DNA from: Campylobacter ureolyticus
GTDB lineage: Bacteria > Campylobacterota > Campylobacteria > Campylobacterales > Campylobacteraceae
DNA: 64,000 nucleotides
Reading direction: 5' to 3'
Assembly: GCF_013372225.1 (NCBI RefSeq)
Contig: NZ_CP053832.1
Location: forward strand, 1,736,001-1,800,000
Part shown: piece after piece, positions 1 to 10,726 of the stretch
How positions within the stretch are numbered: position 1 is the stretch's first letter
Layout: every line of letters starts with the position of its first letter
Program-made: the position numbers and the translations under genes
The notes under the pieces: model-generated
What the model saw: the letters and a program-made list of their open reading frames with translations, nothing else
Databases searched by the model: none
What the model was told of the DNA's origin: nothing

Positions 1-693
1 CATTTTAGAGAGTTTTTCTTGCTCCATTTCAGCTCTAGTAGATGCTAAAATATCTTCTAAATAATACTCTCTTTTTTCATGTCCGCCAGGCTTGATACAG
101 CTTTTACAAAATGCACCTGCTTTAGTGTATTGAGTTATCTCTTCAACGGTTTTTAAGTCATTTAGTTTAATCACTTCTTTTATCGTTCCAAGACTTACTC
201 TTGCACACTCACAGACTATTATCTCATCTTCAAAATGCTCAGGATCTATTCCTTTATACTGCGCTGCAGCTGCTTTTATAACATCGTATGCCATAACTGA
301 ACAGTGCATTTTTTGAGGTGGGACGGCTGGAGTATTTGGATCATCTCGCATAGCTTTTTCTACATCTATGTTTGTTATCTTTACAGCTTGATCAACTGTT
401 TTACCAACGCAAAGTTCAGCCATAGTATCACTACTTGCAATGGCTGTTCCACAGCCAAAACTTCTAAATTTCGCCTCTTTTATAATATTTGTTTTTTCAT
501 CCACAAGCCAATAAAGTCTAACCGCATCCCCGCAACTCTCAGCTCCAAAATCAGCAACTATAAGCTTACAGCCCTTTTCTTTTGCTTCTTCTTCTGTTAT
601 TTCACCCATAAATTTAGGGTTATTCATCCTATCTTGAACCTTTTGTGAGTAATCCTCCCAAAATGATCCACTTATTAAATTATCTTTTGCCAT
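1..693 (-). CDS. nifU: NifU-type Fe-S cluster scaffold protein (3' end outside window)
   Basis: Scaffold on which [2Fe-2S]/[4Fe-4S] clusters are built from sulfur delivered by the cysteine desulfurase encoded just upstream. I translated the minus strand from the ATG at 693; 231 codons stay open to the window edge, so the C-terminus is missing. The N-terminal IscU domain (about residues 1-140) has the three scaffold cysteines at about C54 (ESCGD), C81 (FGCGT) and C131 (HCSVM). A BFD-type [2Fe-2S] domain follows, with CEC at about 161-163 and CKSC at 196-199. An IscU-plus-BFD fusion is the NifU layout familiar from Helicobacter and Campylobacter. It starts 12 bases after nifS, so the two are co-transcribed. 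The family is certain; the absent C-terminus prevents judging whether a further domain follows. Confidence 0.93.
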   Translation of the reverse strand, partial: MAKDNLISGSFWEDYSQKVQDRMNNPKFMGEITEEEAKEKGCKLIVADFGAESCGDAVRLYWLVDEKTNIIKEAKFRSFGCGTAIASSDTMAELCVGKTVDQAVKITNIDVEKAMRDDPNTPAVPPQKMHCSVMAYDVIKAAAAQYKGIDPEHFEDEIIVCECARVSLGTIKEVIKLNDLKTVEEITQYTKAGAFCKSCIKPGGHEKREYYLEDILASTRAEMEQEKLSKM

Positions 694-705
694 TTTTTAT
701 CCTTT

Positions 706-1929
<1,224 letters not shown>

Positions 1930-1942
1930 TTATTAAAATTTT

Positions 1943-1967
1943 AAATAGGATAAGTTTTATCTTATTT
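1943..1967. promoter_or_regulatory. 11-3-11 dyad upstream of nifS
   Basis: Inverted repeat with arms AAATAGGATAA (1943-1953) and TTATCTTATTT (1957-1967) around a 3-base centre; 10 of 11 positions pair. It is about 45 bases upstream of the nifS start and 3' of folE. The GATAA/TTATC half sites resemble the arms of Fur-family operators. That is inference; the dyad itself is seen directly. It could also act in termination of upstream transcripts, but there is no U tract. Confidence 0.4.
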
Positions 1968-2018
1968 GAAATGATACACTAAAATGATTAAATTTTTAAT
2001 TTACAAAGTTAAACAATT

Positions 2019-2609
2019 TTAAAATCTAGCCTCTCTTGATGAGTTTATTAAAGAAAAGAACTCTTTCCTAGTTCTTGGATCTGAAATAAAACTTCCTCTT
2101 AGTGCCGAAGTTGTAGTTGTAGAGTTTATCTTTTCAACTCCCCTCATTTCAATGCACATATGCCTGGCTTCCAAAACAACCCCAACACCACGCGGATTAA
2201 TAACTTCTTGTAAAGCTCCAGCAATTTGCTCGGTAAGTTGCTCTTGGATTTGAAGTCTTCTTGCAAATATATTTACCATTCTTGGAATTTTAGATAATCC
2301 CACAACCTTTCCATTTGGTATATAAGCAACATGTGCTCTTCCTATAATTGGCAATAAGTGATGCTCGCAAAGGCTATAAAATTCTATATCTTTTATTAAG
2401 ACCATTTCGTTGTTTGAGCTTTCAAATAAAGCATCATTTAACACAACTTTTGGATCTTGTTTATATCCACTTGTCATAAACTCATAAGCTTTAAAAACTC
2501 TATGTGGAGTTTTTATCAACCCTTCACGGTTTGGATCTTCTCCTAAAATTTCAAGCATATTTTTTACAGATTTTTCAAATTCGATACTATTTTTTTTGCT
2601 ATTATCCAT
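2019..2609 (-). CDS. folE: GTP cyclohydrolase I
   Basis: Converts GTP to 7,8-dihydroneopterin triphosphate, the first step of folate synthesis and the entry to queuosine through QueD and QueE, both encoded later in this window. The 196 residues contain the zinc ligands C81 and H83 with H84 in SLCEHHLLP, and C152 in RHMCIEMRG. The GLSKIPR segment (about 104-110) of the type IA enzyme is intact. The first ATG at 2609 is used. It is divergent from tig with a 134-base spacer holding both promoters. I remember the same folE-tig neighbourhood in C. jejuni. Identification is secure. Confidence 0.95.
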   Translation of the reverse strand: MDNSKKNSIEFEKSVKNMLEILGEDPNREGLIKTPHRVFKAYEFMTSGYKQDPKVVLNDALFESSNNEMVLIKDIEFYSLCEHHLLPIIGRAHVAYIPNGKVVGLSKIPRMVNIFARRLQIQEQLTEQIAGALQEVINPRGVGVVLEARHMCIEMRGVEKINSTTTTSALRGSFISDPRTRKEFFSLINSSREARF

Positions 2610-2743
2610 ACTTTTCCTTAAAAATTTTAAGCCATTTTACAACAAAATCACTTTACCGATAATAAAATTTTTAAATTTATACTTAAAATAAGGTAAAATC
2701 TGATATTATTAACATTTAAATTTTAAATTTCAAAAGGAAAATA
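2610..2743. promoter_or_regulatory. divergent promoter region between folE and tig
   Basis: The 134-base A+T-rich spacer separates two divergent genes, so it must hold both promoters. On the plus strand a TAAAAT (2694-2699) could be the -10 for the tig-clpP-def operon, and AAAGGAAA just before 2744 is the tig ribosome site. No clear -35 is visible, as usual in Campylobacter. Confidence 0.4.
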
Positions 2744-4126
2744 ATGGAAGTTAGTTCAAAACTGATTAATTCAGCAAATGCATCAATCGATGCTAAATTT
2801 GATGCAAAAAGCATTGAAAATAAAGTAAATGAAATAGCTGCTAAAACAGCAAAGCAAGTAAAAATTGATGGTTTTAGACCAGGAAAAGTCCCTGTAAATG
2901 TTGTTAAAAAAAGATATGAAAAAGCACTTTTAGATGATGCAAAACAAGAGCTTTTTAAAAAAGCTATCGATGATGGCTTAAAAAGTTTAGATAAAAAACA
3001 AAGTGATCTTTTAGGTGAGCCTGTTTTTGCAAAATTTGAAGAAGTTGATGGTGGCATAGACGCAATTATTGAAATTTCTTTTAAACCAGAGATTGATATA
3101 AAAGGATATGAAAAACTTATCCCTAAGTATGAAATTCCAGAAGCTTCAAAAGATGAAGTAAAAACAAAAATTGATGAATTGTTATTAATGGTTGCTCCAC
3201 TTGAAAAAGCAGATAAAGATAGTCTTGAAAAAGGTGATTTTGCAAAATTTGACTTTGAGGGATTTTTAGACGGTAAGGCTTTTGAGGGTGGAAGTGCGAA
3301 AGATTATAGCTTAGAAATAGGCTCAAACCAGTTCATCCCAGGCTTTGAAGATGCAATGATAGGATTAAAACCTGGTGAAGAAAAAGATATTAATTTAACT
3401 TTTCCAAGTGATTATAATGCAAAAAATTTAGCTGGAAAAGATGTTGTTTTTAAAGTAAAACTACACGAAATTCAAGCTAAAAATCCTGCTAAAAAACTTG
3501 ACAAAAAAACATTAACCGAACTTACTGGTGATGAAAAATTAACAATAAAAGCTTTTGAAGAAAGAATAGAAAACCAAATCAAACACGATAAATTTAACAA
3601 AATTTTAAATGAGGAGTTGAAGCCTAAATTTGTTGATGATATGACTGAAAAATTTGATTTTGATCTACCTAAAACTATAGTTGAACAAGAAATTGATTTA
3701 CAATTTAGAAACTCATGGAATAGTTTTACAAAAGAGGATATGGAGAAATTTAGAACCGATAAAGATGCTTTAACAAATAAAAGAGAAGAGTTTAGAAAAG
3801 AGGCTGAAAAAAGCGTAAAACTAACATTTATAATTGATGAGCTTGCAAAAGACAGAAAAGTTGAAGTAAGCGATCAAGAGTTGGTTCAAGCTATTTATTT
3901 TGAAGCTTATCAAAACGGAATTGATCCTAAAAAACATCTTGAAACTTATCAAAAACAAGGAATTTTACCAGCTGTTAAAATGGCTTTAATAGAAGAAAAA
4001 CTTTTTAATGATTTGTTTAAACTTCCTGAGCCAAAAGATGAAAAAGCAGATGGCAAAGAAGATAAAAAAGAAGAAAAACCTGCTAAAAAAACAACTAAAA
4101 AAGCGACTAAAGAAGAAGGGAAATAA
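2744..4126 (+). CDS. tig: trigger factor, ribosome-associated chaperone
   Basis: Peptidyl-prolyl isomerase and holdase that binds nascent chains at the ribosomal exit tunnel. The ribosome-docking signature is GFRPGKVP at residues 43-50. An FKBP-type domain follows at about 150-245 ([15 protein letters not shown] ... [15 protein letters not shown]), then a helical C-terminal chaperone domain. The last 30 residues are a Lys/Glu-rich low-complexity tail. At 460 residues it is slightly longer than many orthologues because of that tail. A good AAAGGAAA site precedes the ATG. Its stop codon overlaps the clpP start by one base, so folding, proteolysis and deformylation of new proteins are translationally coupled in one operon. 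Confidence 0.95.
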   Translation: MEVSSKLINSANASIDAKFDAKSIENKVNEIAAKTAKQVKIDGFRPGKVPVNVVKKRYEKALLDDAKQELFKKAIDDGLKSLDKKQSDLLGEPVFAKFEEVDGGIDAIIEISFKPEIDIKGYEKLIPKYEIPEASKDEVKTKIDELLLMVAPLEKADKDSLEKGDFAKFDFEGFLDGKAFEGGSAKDYSLEIGSNQFIPGFEDAMIGLKPGEEKDINLTFPSDYNAKNLAGKDVVFKVKLHEIQAKNPAKKLDKKTLTELTGDEKLTIKAFEERIENQIKHDKFNKILNEELKPKFVDDMTEKFDFDLPKTIVEQEIDLQFRNSWNSFTKEDMEKFRTDKDALTNKREEFRKEAEKSVKLTFIIDELAKDRKVEVSDQELVQAIYFEAYQNGIDPKKHLETYQKQGILPAVKMALIEEKLFNDLFKLPEPKDEKADGKEDKKEEKPAKKTTKKATKEEGK

Positions 4127-4716
4127 TGGCATTTTACATACCTTATGTTATTGAAAAATCTAGCAGAGGCGAAAGAAGCTATGATATTTACTCACGTCTT
4201 TTAAAAGATAGAATTATTATGTTAAGTGGCGAAATAAACGATGATGTGGCAAGCTCTATTGTATCTCAACTACTTTTTTTGGAAGCAGAAGATCCTGAAA
4301 AAGATATCTATTTGTACATAAATAGTCCAGGTGGTGTTGTTACAAGTGGGCTTAGTATTTATGATACAATGAATTATATAAGAGCTGATGTTAGCACGAT
4401 TTGTATCGGTCAAGCTGCCTCAATGGGTGCGTTTTTACTAAGCTGTGGAGCAAAAGATAAAAGATTTGCTCTACCAAACTCACGTATTATGATTCATCAA
4501 CCACTTGGTGGAGCTCAAGGTCAAGCAACAGATATTGAAATTCAAGCAAATGAAATTTTGAGAATCAAAAAAACATTAAATGAAATTTTGGCTAAAAATA
4601 CAAACCAAAGCATAAAAAAGATAGAAAAAGATACCGATAGAGACTTTTTCATGAGTGCGGCTGAAGCAAAAGAGTATGGAATTATCGATAAGATCTTAGA
4701 AAAGAGTTCAAAATAA
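4126..4716 (+). CDS. clpP: ATP-dependent Clp protease proteolytic subunit
   Basis: Serine protease subunit that forms the two-ring chamber used by ClpX and ClpA. The catalytic triad is visible as S99 (GQAASMGA), H124 (MIHQPLGG) and D173 (DTDRDFFM). The NSPGG oxyanion segment is at about 66-70. At 196 residues it is full length. The ATG overlaps the last base of the tig stop, and the def ATG follows its own stop directly, so all three are one transcript. Tig-ClpP linkage is widespread in bacteria; the clpX that often follows is absent here. Confidence 0.97.
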   Translation: MAFYIPYVIEKSSRGERSYDIYSRLLKDRIIMLSGEINDDVASSIVSQLLFLEAEDPEKDIYLYINSPGGVVTSGLSIYDTMNYIRADVSTICIGQAASMGAFLLSCGAKDKRFALPNSRIMIHQPLGGAQGQATDIEIQANEILRIKKTLNEILAKNTNQSIKKIEKDTDRDFFMSAAEAKEYGIIDKILEKSSK

Positions 4717-5235
4717 ATGGTTTTAGAAGTTTTAACATATCCAGATAAAAGACTGTATCAAAAGTCTAAAAGTGTTGAGAAATTTGATGAGAATTTGCAT
4801 AAATTTTTAGATGATATGTATGAAACTATGATAGCTAAAAAAGGCATTGGACTTGCGGCAATTCAAGTTGGTAAACCACTTCGAGCTTTGGTTATAAATT
4901 TATTAAACGAAGAGGGCATCCAAGATAAAAATGACCTAATTGAGATAATAAATCCTGAAATTTTAGAAAAAAATGGAGAGATTACCTATCAAGAGGGTTG
5001 TCTTTCGGTGCCTGAGTTTTTTGAAGATGTTACAAGATCAAGTGATATAAAAGTAAGATTTCAAAATAGATTTGGCGAGTTTATAGAGCTTAGTGCAAGT
5101 GAGCTTTTAGCTGTTTGTGTGCAGCATGAAATGGATCATTTAGACGGACATCTTTTTATAGAAAAAATTAGCTATAGCCAAAAGAAAAAATTTTCAAAAG
5201 AGTATAAAAAAAGGTTAAAAGAAAAATCAAAATGA
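4717..5235 (+). CDS. def: peptide deformylase
   Basis: Metalloenzyme that removes the N-formyl group from nascent proteins. All three motifs are present: GIGLAAIQVG (about 43-52), EGCLSVP with the metal-binding C95, and QHEMDHLDG with H137, catalytic E138 and H141. The length of 172 residues is normal. The start codon directly abuts the clpP stop. The last bases overlap the comM start in an ATGA arrangement, placing it in the middle of the tig-to-purN operon. The C-terminal tail is Lys-rich. Confidence 0.97.
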   Translation: MVLEVLTYPDKRLYQKSKSVEKFDENLHKFLDDMYETMIAKKGIGLAAIQVGKPLRALVINLLNEEGIQDKNDLIEIINPEILEKNGEITYQEGCLSVPEFFEDVTRSSDIKVRFQNRFGEFIELSASELLAVCVQHEMDHLDGHLFIEKISYSQKKKFSKEYKKRLKEKSK

Positions 5236-6749
5236 AGTCTTTAAAATGTGCAACTTTTAGCGACTCTTTGGATATCGTAACGGTTGAATCATCATTTTTA
5301 AGAGGGCTTCCTTCTTTTAACATTACAGGTCTTGCAAACACCACAATAAAAGAGAGTGAAAACCGCATAAAAGCCTCTCTTTTATCTATAAATTTTAACT
5401 TTCCACCACAAAAAATAGTTATAAATTTATCGCCATCAGATATCCCAAAAAAGGGAAGTCATTTTGATTTAGCGATTGCACTTTTAATCGCACTTCAAAA
5501 AGATAAATTTGATGAGAGTTTTTTTATATTTGGCGAACTTGGGTTAAATGCTCAAGCCAAAAGCACAAATTCACTTTTTTCACTACTTTTATTTTTGAGT
5601 GAAAAAGTTGAGTTTGCTAAAGTTTTAGTTCCAAAAGATATTGCTTTAAAAGCTGCGACTATTCCAAATTTGGAAGTTTATGCTATCTCAAATTTAACAG
5701 AAGCTTTAAATTTTTTCTTAGATGATGAGATAAAAAGTGAGTTTTTAGTCTCAAAACCTCATCCAATTTTTGAAAAAACAATTAAAATAAAAGATAAAAT
5801 TTTTATTCCAAATTTTGATTTTAGCCTTGATTTTAGCGAAGTAAAAGGACAAGCTAGAGCAAAAAGAGCAAGTCTTATAGCAGCAAGTGGAATGCACAAT
5901 ATCCTTTATGAGGGAAGTCCTGGATGTGGTAAAAGCATGTGTGCAAAACGCCTTGTTTATATACTTCCGCCACAAAGTCCAAAAGAAGTTATGCTAAGCG
6001 TGGCGTATGAGTCTTTAAACAATAAAAATGTTGAGTTTAGCGCTGTGCGACCTTTTAGAAGTCCTCACCACACTTCAACAAGAAGCTCTATTTTTGGTGG
6101 CGGATCACACTCGGCAAAAGTTGGCGAAGTTGCACTGGCAAATGGTGGAGTGCTGTTTTTTGATGAGTTTCCACACTTTGGCAAAAAAATCTTAGAAAGC
6201 CTAAGAGAGCCACTTGAGGATAATAAAATTTTAATTTCTCGTGTAAATTCAAAAGTAGAGTATCAGACACAATTTTTATTTGCAGCAGCGCAAAATCCCT
6301 GCCCTTGTGGAAATTTATTTAGTAAAAATGCCACTTGCATCTGTTCAGAAATGGAGATAAAACGCTATAAAAGCACCATTTCAGCGCCACTTTTAGATAG
6401 AATAGATCTTTATGTTGCTATGGATGAGATCTCAAAAGATGATAAAGCTACAATAACCAGTAAAAAGATGTATGAAAAAGTATTAATCGCTTTTAAAGCT
6501 CAAGTTTTAAGAGGACAAAATGAGCTAAACGCAAAACTTAGCGATAAAGAAGTTTCTAAATTTTGCATTTTAGAAACACCAGCAAAAGATGCTTTAAATA
6601 CAGCTATTTCAAGGTTTAATTTATCGCAACGAGGCATAAACAAAACTCTAAAAGTCGCTCGAACCATAGCTGATCTAGAAGAAAAAAATGAAATTTCAAA
6701 AAATCATATAATGGAAAGTCTGAGTTATAGAATAAGGGGATTTGAGTGA
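5232..6749 (+). CDS. comM: ComM/YifB-family Mg-chelatase-like AAA+ ATPase
   Basis: Homologue of ComM, a hexameric AAA+ helicase that promotes branch migration during natural transformation; that role is known for the family and not shown by this sequence. The 505 residues have the family order: an N-terminal Lon-like fold (about 1-170), Walker A GSPGCGKSM (about 229-237), Walker B region GGVLFFDEFPHF (about 299-310), a Cys-rich stretch NPCPCGN...CIC, and the C-terminal Mg-chelatase domain ending SYRIRGFE. It overlaps def by four bases and is overlapped by the next gene by four, so it is fully coupled. Campylobacter are often naturally competent, which fits. Confidence 0.9.
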   Translation: MKSLKCATFSDSLDIVTVESSFLRGLPSFNITGLANTTIKESENRIKASLLSINFNFPPQKIVINLSPSDIPKKGSHFDLAIALLIALQKDKFDESFFIFGELGLNAQAKSTNSLFSLLLFLSEKVEFAKVLVPKDIALKAATIPNLEVYAISNLTEALNFFLDDEIKSEFLVSKPHPIFEKTIKIKDKIFIPNFDFSLDFSEVKGQARAKRASLIAASGMHNILYEGSPGCGKSMCAKRLVYILPPQSPKEVMLSVAYESLNNKNVEFSAVRPFRSPHHTSTRSSIFGGGSHSAKVGEVALANGGVLFFDEFPHFGKKILESLREPLEDNKILISRVNSKVEYQTQFLFAAAQNPCPCGNLFSKNATCICSEMEIKRYKSTISAPLLDRIDLYVAMDEISKDDKATITSKKMYEKVLIAFKAQVLRGQNELNAKLSDKEVSKFCILETPAKDALNTAISRFNLSQRGINKTLKVARTIADLEEKNEISKNHIMESLSYRIRGFE

Positions 6750-8131
6750 TAAATTTATACTATGACACAAAAATGCTTGATGAAAGAGCAATAAGTGAGT
6801 TTGGATTAAGTGATGAAATTTTACAAGAAAACGCCGCTTCAAAAATCGAAGAAGTAATTAGACAAAATTTAAAAGAAAAATCAAAAATTTTATTTATTTG
6901 TGGTAGTGGCAACAACGCTGCAGATGCGATCTGTACAGCTAGAAAACTATCAAATGACTATGAGTGCGATATTTTCTTAACTTCAAATAAGTTAAATTTA
7001 CTTGCTTCAATGCAGCTTGATAGAGCAAAAAAAGCTCATGTAAATTTAGTTGAAAATCTAGAATTTAGTGCGTATGAATGCTTTGTGGATGGAATTTTTG
7101 GAAGTGGTTTAAACCGCGATATGAGCGATAAAGTTTGCAAAATCATAGATGAATTAAACAAAGCAAAAGGTTTAAAAATCGCTGTTGATATCCCAAGCGG
7201 GGTAACTAAAAGTGGCAAAATCGCTAAAAATGCTTTTATAGCGGACTTTACAATTACAATGGGAGCTTTAAAACTAGCACTTTTTTTAGATAGTTCAAAA
7301 GATTTAGTTGGTAAGATAATTCTAGCAAATTTAGGCATTAGCAAAGCAAATTTTGAAACAAAAAGCGATAGTTTTTTACTTGAAAAAACTGATTTAAATT
7401 TACCATTTAGACATTTACAAGATACAAATAAAGGGAATTTTGGGCATCTTTATGTAATAAGTGGGGATTTAAAAGGAGCTGCGATAATTGCTGCAAACGC
7501 TGGTTTTAGCATAGGAGCTGGACTAGTTAGCGTGGTAAGTGATGAAAAAATACCAAATTTAGATCCATTTATTATGCAGACAAACTCATTTGGCAAAGCA
7601 AAAGTTGTAGTTGCTGGATGTGGGCTTGGAGAAAAAACTCTAAACTTAGAACTTTTAAAAGATAAAATTTGCGTAATAGATGCTGATTTGTGTTACAAAA
7701 AAGAAATCATACCATTTTTAGAAAAAAATGAGAATTTAGTTCTAACACCTCATCCAAAAGAATTTGCTTCGCTGTTAAATTTGGCTGGGTTTGGAGATTT
7801 CAGCATAAAAGATGTTCAAGCTAATAGATTTGATTTAGCTAGAAAATGGAGTGAAAAATTTAATAGTGTTTTAGTTTTAAAAGGTGCAAATACAATAATT
7901 TCTTATAAAGACAAAATTTTTGTTTCTAATTTTGGCTTAAATATATTAGCAAAAGCTGGAAGCGGAGATGCATTAGCTGGCATTATAGGCGGTCTTTTGG
8001 CTCAAAACTACTCACCATTTGAAGCAGCAATTAATGGAGTTTTAGCTCATTCGTTAAGCGTTTTAAATTTCAAAAAAAACTCATACGCACTAACTCCAAA
8101 TGATATAATAGAAGGTATAAAATGTCTGTAA
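6746..8131 (+). CDS. nnr: bifunctional NAD(P)H-hydrate repair enzyme (epimerase + dehydratase)
   Basis: Repairs damaged NADH/NADPH hydrates. The N-terminal half (about 1-205) is the YjeF_N epimerase; its nucleotide loop reads GSGNNAADA (about 52-60), where most family members have GNNGGDG. The C-terminal half is the ribokinase-like ADP-dependent dehydratase, with LTPHPKEF, LVLKGANT and the catalytic-loop motif AKAGSGDALAG (about 408-418). At 461 residues it is a complete fusion. The likely start is the GTG at 6746, which overlaps the comM stop by four bases; no nearby ATG fits as well. It also overlaps purN by ten bases. Confidence 0.9.
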   Translation: MINLYYDTKMLDERAISEFGLSDEILQENAASKIEEVIRQNLKEKSKILFICGSGNNAADAICTARKLSNDYECDIFLTSNKLNLLASMQLDRAKKAHVNLVENLEFSAYECFVDGIFGSGLNRDMSDKVCKIIDELNKAKGLKIAVDIPSGVTKSGKIAKNAFIADFTITMGALKLALFLDSSKDLVGKIILANLGISKANFETKSDSFLLEKTDLNLPFRHLQDTNKGNFGHLYVISGDLKGAAIIAANAGFSIGAGLVSVVSDEKIPNLDPFIMQTNSFGKAKVVVAGCGLGEKTLNLELLKDKICVIDADLCYKKEIIPFLEKNENLVLTPHPKEFASLLNLAGFGDFSIKDVQANRFDLARKWSEKFNSVLVLKGANTIISYKDKIFVSNFGLNILAKAGSGDALAGIIGGLLAQNYSPFEAAINGVLAHSLSVLNFKKNSYALTPNDIIEGIKCL

Positions 8132-8703
8132 AAAAAATAGCAATTTTATTTAGTGGAAACGGCTCAAATTTAGAAAATATCCTAAAAAAAGTTCATAATA
8201 AAACTTTTAATGGCACTACGATAAAATGCGAACTTTTAATTTGTAATAAAAAAGACGCTTTTGGTATCCAAAGAGCTAAAAAATACGGGCTTGAAACTGT
8301 TATAATCGAGCATAAAAATTTTAACTCACGAGAAGAATTTGATGAAAAGCTTGTAAATTTAATAAAACAAAAAGATATTGATTTAACGATTTTAGCTGGA
8401 TTTATGAGGATTTTAACGCCAGTTTTTACCAAAAATGTAAAAGCTATAAATCTGCATCCTTCAATCCTTCCACTTTTTAAAGGTGCAAACGCTATAAAAG
8501 AAAGTTTTGAAAGCGATATGCTAGTTGGTGGCGTTAGCGTGCATTTTGTAAGCGAAGAACTAGACGGTGGAAAACTCATAAATCAACTAGTTTTTTATAG
8601 GAAAAAAGGTATGAGTTTAGATGAATGGGAAGAAAATATCCACGCCCTTGAATATGAAATTTTACCAAAAACCATAATAGAGCTTTTAGCTTTTTCTAAT
8701 TAA
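8122..8703 (+). CDS. purN: phosphoribosylglycinamide formyltransferase
   Basis: Third step of purine synthesis: formylation of glycinamide ribonucleotide with 10-formyl-tetrahydrofolate. Visible signatures are the phosphate loop FSGNGSNLENIL (about 10-21), the catalytic Asn and His in INLHPSILP (N110, H112) and the catalytic Asp in EELDGGKL (D148). It has 193 residues, normal for the single-domain enzyme. It overlaps nnr by ten bases and is the last gene of the run that begins at tig. purF, the first enzyme of the same pathway, lies at 61336. Confidence 0.94.
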   Translation: MSVKKIAILFSGNGSNLENILKKVHNKTFNGTTIKCELLICNKKDAFGIQRAKKYGLETVIIEHKNFNSREEFDEKLVNLIKQKDIDLTILAGFMRILTPVFTKNVKAINLHPSILPLFKGANAIKESFESDMLVGGVSVHFVSEELDGGKLINQLVFYRKKGMSLDEWEENIHALEYEILPKTIIELLAFSN

Positions 8704-8742
8704 ATTTAAGTAAAATTAAAAGATTTTTAAAGAAGGAATTAG

Positions 8743-9459
8743 ATGTTTGAATGGTTTACTTCACCTGAAGCGTGGATAAGTCTTTTTACCCTCATTGGGC
8801 TTGAGATAGTTTTAGGTATTGATAATATTATTTTTATAGCAATTTTATGCTCAAGACTTCCAAAAGAAGAGCAAAACAAGGCTATAATCGTAGGTCTTGG
8901 CTTTGCCATGATAAGTAGAATTTTACTACTTTTAAGCCTGTTTTGGATTATGAAATTAACAGCTCCTTTGTTTAGTGTATTTGGAGAAGAAATTTCGGGT
9001 AGAGATTTGATTTTAATTATTGGGGGACTTTTTTTAATATATAAATCAACCACAGAAATTGACTCAAACATTTCAGGTCAAACTCACGAAGAGCATATTA
9101 GCACAAAAAAAGTAAGCTTTGCTTCTATAATAATTCAAATTTCCATTCTAGATATAGTTTTTTCACTAGATAGTGTAATAACTGCTGTTGGTATGGCAGA
9201 TCACATTGAAATTATGATACTAGCAGTTATCATAGCAGTGGGTGTTATGATGGTGGCAAGCAAAGCAATAGGTAAATTTGTAGATGACAATCCTACTATT
9301 AAAATTTTAGCTTTATCATTTTTGATTTTAGTTGGAGTAGCTTTAGTAGCTGATGGATCTGGACTTCATATACCAAAAGGTTATATCTACTTTTCTATGG
9401 CTTTTTCTTTGGCAGTAGAACTTATCAATATAAAAATGAGGAAAAAGAGATTAAATTAA
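8743..9459 (+). CDS. TerC-family integral membrane protein
   Basis: Multi-pass inner-membrane protein of the TerC/Alx family. Members have been linked to tellurite resistance and to manganese export, but the substrate cannot be read from sequence. Family signatures are EIVLGIDNIIFIAI (about 21-34) and its internal echo ILDIVFSLDSVITAVGM (about 136-152), each with acidic residues inside the membrane. Seven or so hydrophobic segments can be traced over 238 residues, and a short basic tail ends the protein. An AAGGAATT site precedes the ATG. I remember a terC homologue beside purN in C. jejuni. Confidence 0.88.
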   Translation: MFEWFTSPEAWISLFTLIGLEIVLGIDNIIFIAILCSRLPKEEQNKAIIVGLGFAMISRILLLLSLFWIMKLTAPLFSVFGEEISGRDLILIIGGLFLIYKSTTEIDSNISGQTHEEHISTKKVSFASIIIQISILDIVFSLDSVITAVGMADHIEIMILAVIIAVGVMMVASKAIGKFVDDNPTIKILALSFLILVGVALVADGSGLHIPKGYIYFSMAFSLAVELINIKMRKKRLN

Positions 9460-9563
9460 AAATGTAAAAAACAGATAAAACCATACAAATTTATCTTTAT
9501 TTAATATATAAAAAGTTAAAATAATAAAGTTATTTAAAATATTTTTATAGAAAGGTTAAAGCT

Positions 9564-10367
9564 ATGAAAAAAGTGTTTTTACTTATGTTTTTAACAGTTG
9601 GATTTCTTTTTGGAAATTCTTTATCCGAAATTCAAAAAAATGGAGTTATTAGAATTGGAGTTTTAGGAGATGAGCCTCCTTTTAGTAGCTATGAAGATGG
9701 TATGCTTACTGGTTTTGATATCGACTTTGCAAAAAGAATAGTAAGAGATATAGTCGGAAAAAATGGTAAAATAGAATTTGTTGAAATTACAGCACATAAT
9801 CGTATAGAAATGTTGCAAAAAAATCAAGTAGATATGGTTATTGCTGAGTTTATTATAGATTCAGACAGAGAAAAACTTGTAGATTTTTCTATGCCGTATT
9901 TTGCTGTAAATACAGGACTTTTGACCAATAAAAAAGACCACTATAACAGCGTTTCTCAGCTAAGAGGAAAGACAGTTTTGGTTGAAGGAGACACTGAGGC
10001 TGAAAGAGATCTTAAAAAAATGGGTTTAAATATAAAAACCTGCAATGATATGTTTCACTGCTACAATGAGCTAAAAGCAGGAAGAGGCGATGCGTTTGCT
10101 GGTGCAAATCTGATTGTTTTAGCTTATCCAATCATTGATAAAAAACTTGAAGTAAATGTTTCAGGGATAGGAACTGCAAGCTACTATGCGATAGGCATTC
10201 AAAAAGGTAACGCAGATTTGTTAAATGCCCTAAACCAAGAACTTATTAATCTAAGTAAAGAGGGATTTTTCAAAAAAGTTTTTGAAGATACGCTAAATCC
10301 ATTCTATAAAGGTACGGCTGATAAAAAGTACTTTTTATTGGATGACATATATAGAATTTTTGGTTAA
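9564..10367 (+). CDS. family 3 amino-acid-binding periplasmic protein (PEB1/CjaA-like)
   Basis: Solute-binding component of a polar amino-acid ABC transporter. Residues 1-18 form a signal peptide (FLLMFLTVGFLFGNS). The SBP_bac_3 fold starts at KNGVIRIGVLGDEPPFSSY and contains LTGFDIDFAKRIVRDI, a hallmark of the glutamate/aspartate- and cysteine-binding members such as PEB1 and CjaA. There is no lipobox cysteine, so it is probably soluble. With 267 residues it is full length. No permease or ATPase gene is adjacent, so it must work with a transporter encoded elsewhere. It is followed after 5 bases by the Hcp-like genes, which may share its promoter. Confidence 0.87.
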   Translation: MKKVFLLMFLTVGFLFGNSLSEIQKNGVIRIGVLGDEPPFSSYEDGMLTGFDIDFAKRIVRDIVGKNGKIEFVEITAHNRIEMLQKNQVDMVIAEFIIDSDREKLVDFSMPYFAVNTGLLTNKKDHYNSVSQLRGKTVLVEGDTEAERDLKKMGLNIKTCNDMFHCYNELKAGRGDAFAGANLIVLAYPIIDKKLEVNVSGIGTASYYAIGIQKGNADLLNALNQELINLSKEGFFKKVFEDTLNPFYKGTADKKYFLLDDIYRIFG

Positions 10368-10372
10368 TTACC

Positions 10373-10717
10373 ATGTTTGTTTTAAAAAAAAGAGTTGTTT
10401 TACTATTAGGCTTAATAATTAGCTTCAGTCTTGGAAATGATACTCTTGTTGAAAAATGTAATAGTGGGGACGTAAAAGCTTGCCATAATGTGGGCGTAGA
10501 GTATTATGAAAGTAAAGATTTTGAAAAAGCTTTAGAGTTTTTTACTAAAGGTTGCGACGGTAGAGCTGCAAAATCATGCTATGCCATTTCTGAAATGTAC
10601 CATAGCGGTGATGGAGTTTTAAGAAGCACATCAAAAGCTATTTTACATGCACAAAAAGCTTGCGATGAAAGTGACGATCCTGAGTTTTGTGATCAAATGG
10701 ATAAATACCAACTATAA
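10373..10717 (+). CDS. Hcp-like secreted Sel1-repeat protein, copy 1
   Basis: Small secreted protein with a hydrophobic leader (about 1-20, basic KKR then VVLLLGLIISFSLG) and six cysteines in three pairs spaced seven or eight residues apart: CNSGDVKAC, CDGRAAKSC and CDESDDPEFC. This is the disulfide-bridged Sel1-like repeat seen in Helicobacter cysteine-rich proteins (Hcp). Some Hcp members bind beta-lactams; I cannot infer activity here. It has 114 residues, hence only about two and a half repeats. Its first 32 residues differ from copies 2 and 3, but 107 bases (10474-10580) are identical to copy 2. It is probably co-transcribed with both. Confidence 0.8.
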   Translation: MFVLKKRVVLLLGLIISFSLGNDTLVEKCNSGDVKACHNVGVEYYESKDFEKALEFFTKGCDGRAAKSCYAISEMYHSGDGVLRSTSKAILHAQKACDESDDPEFCDQMDKYQL

Positions 10718-10726
10718 GGGTTTTTA

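Noticed and set aside
304-648. 114-codon open frame on the plus strand
   Set aside because: It lies antisense to nifU, whose minus-strand reading shows complete scaffold and BFD motifs. The frame has the Ser/Phe/Cys bias of a shadow.
3123-3326. Minus-strand open frame inside tig
   Set aside because: Antisense to a well-conserved gene, without ribosome site, and rich in His, Gln and Leu from the complement of Lys/Glu codons.
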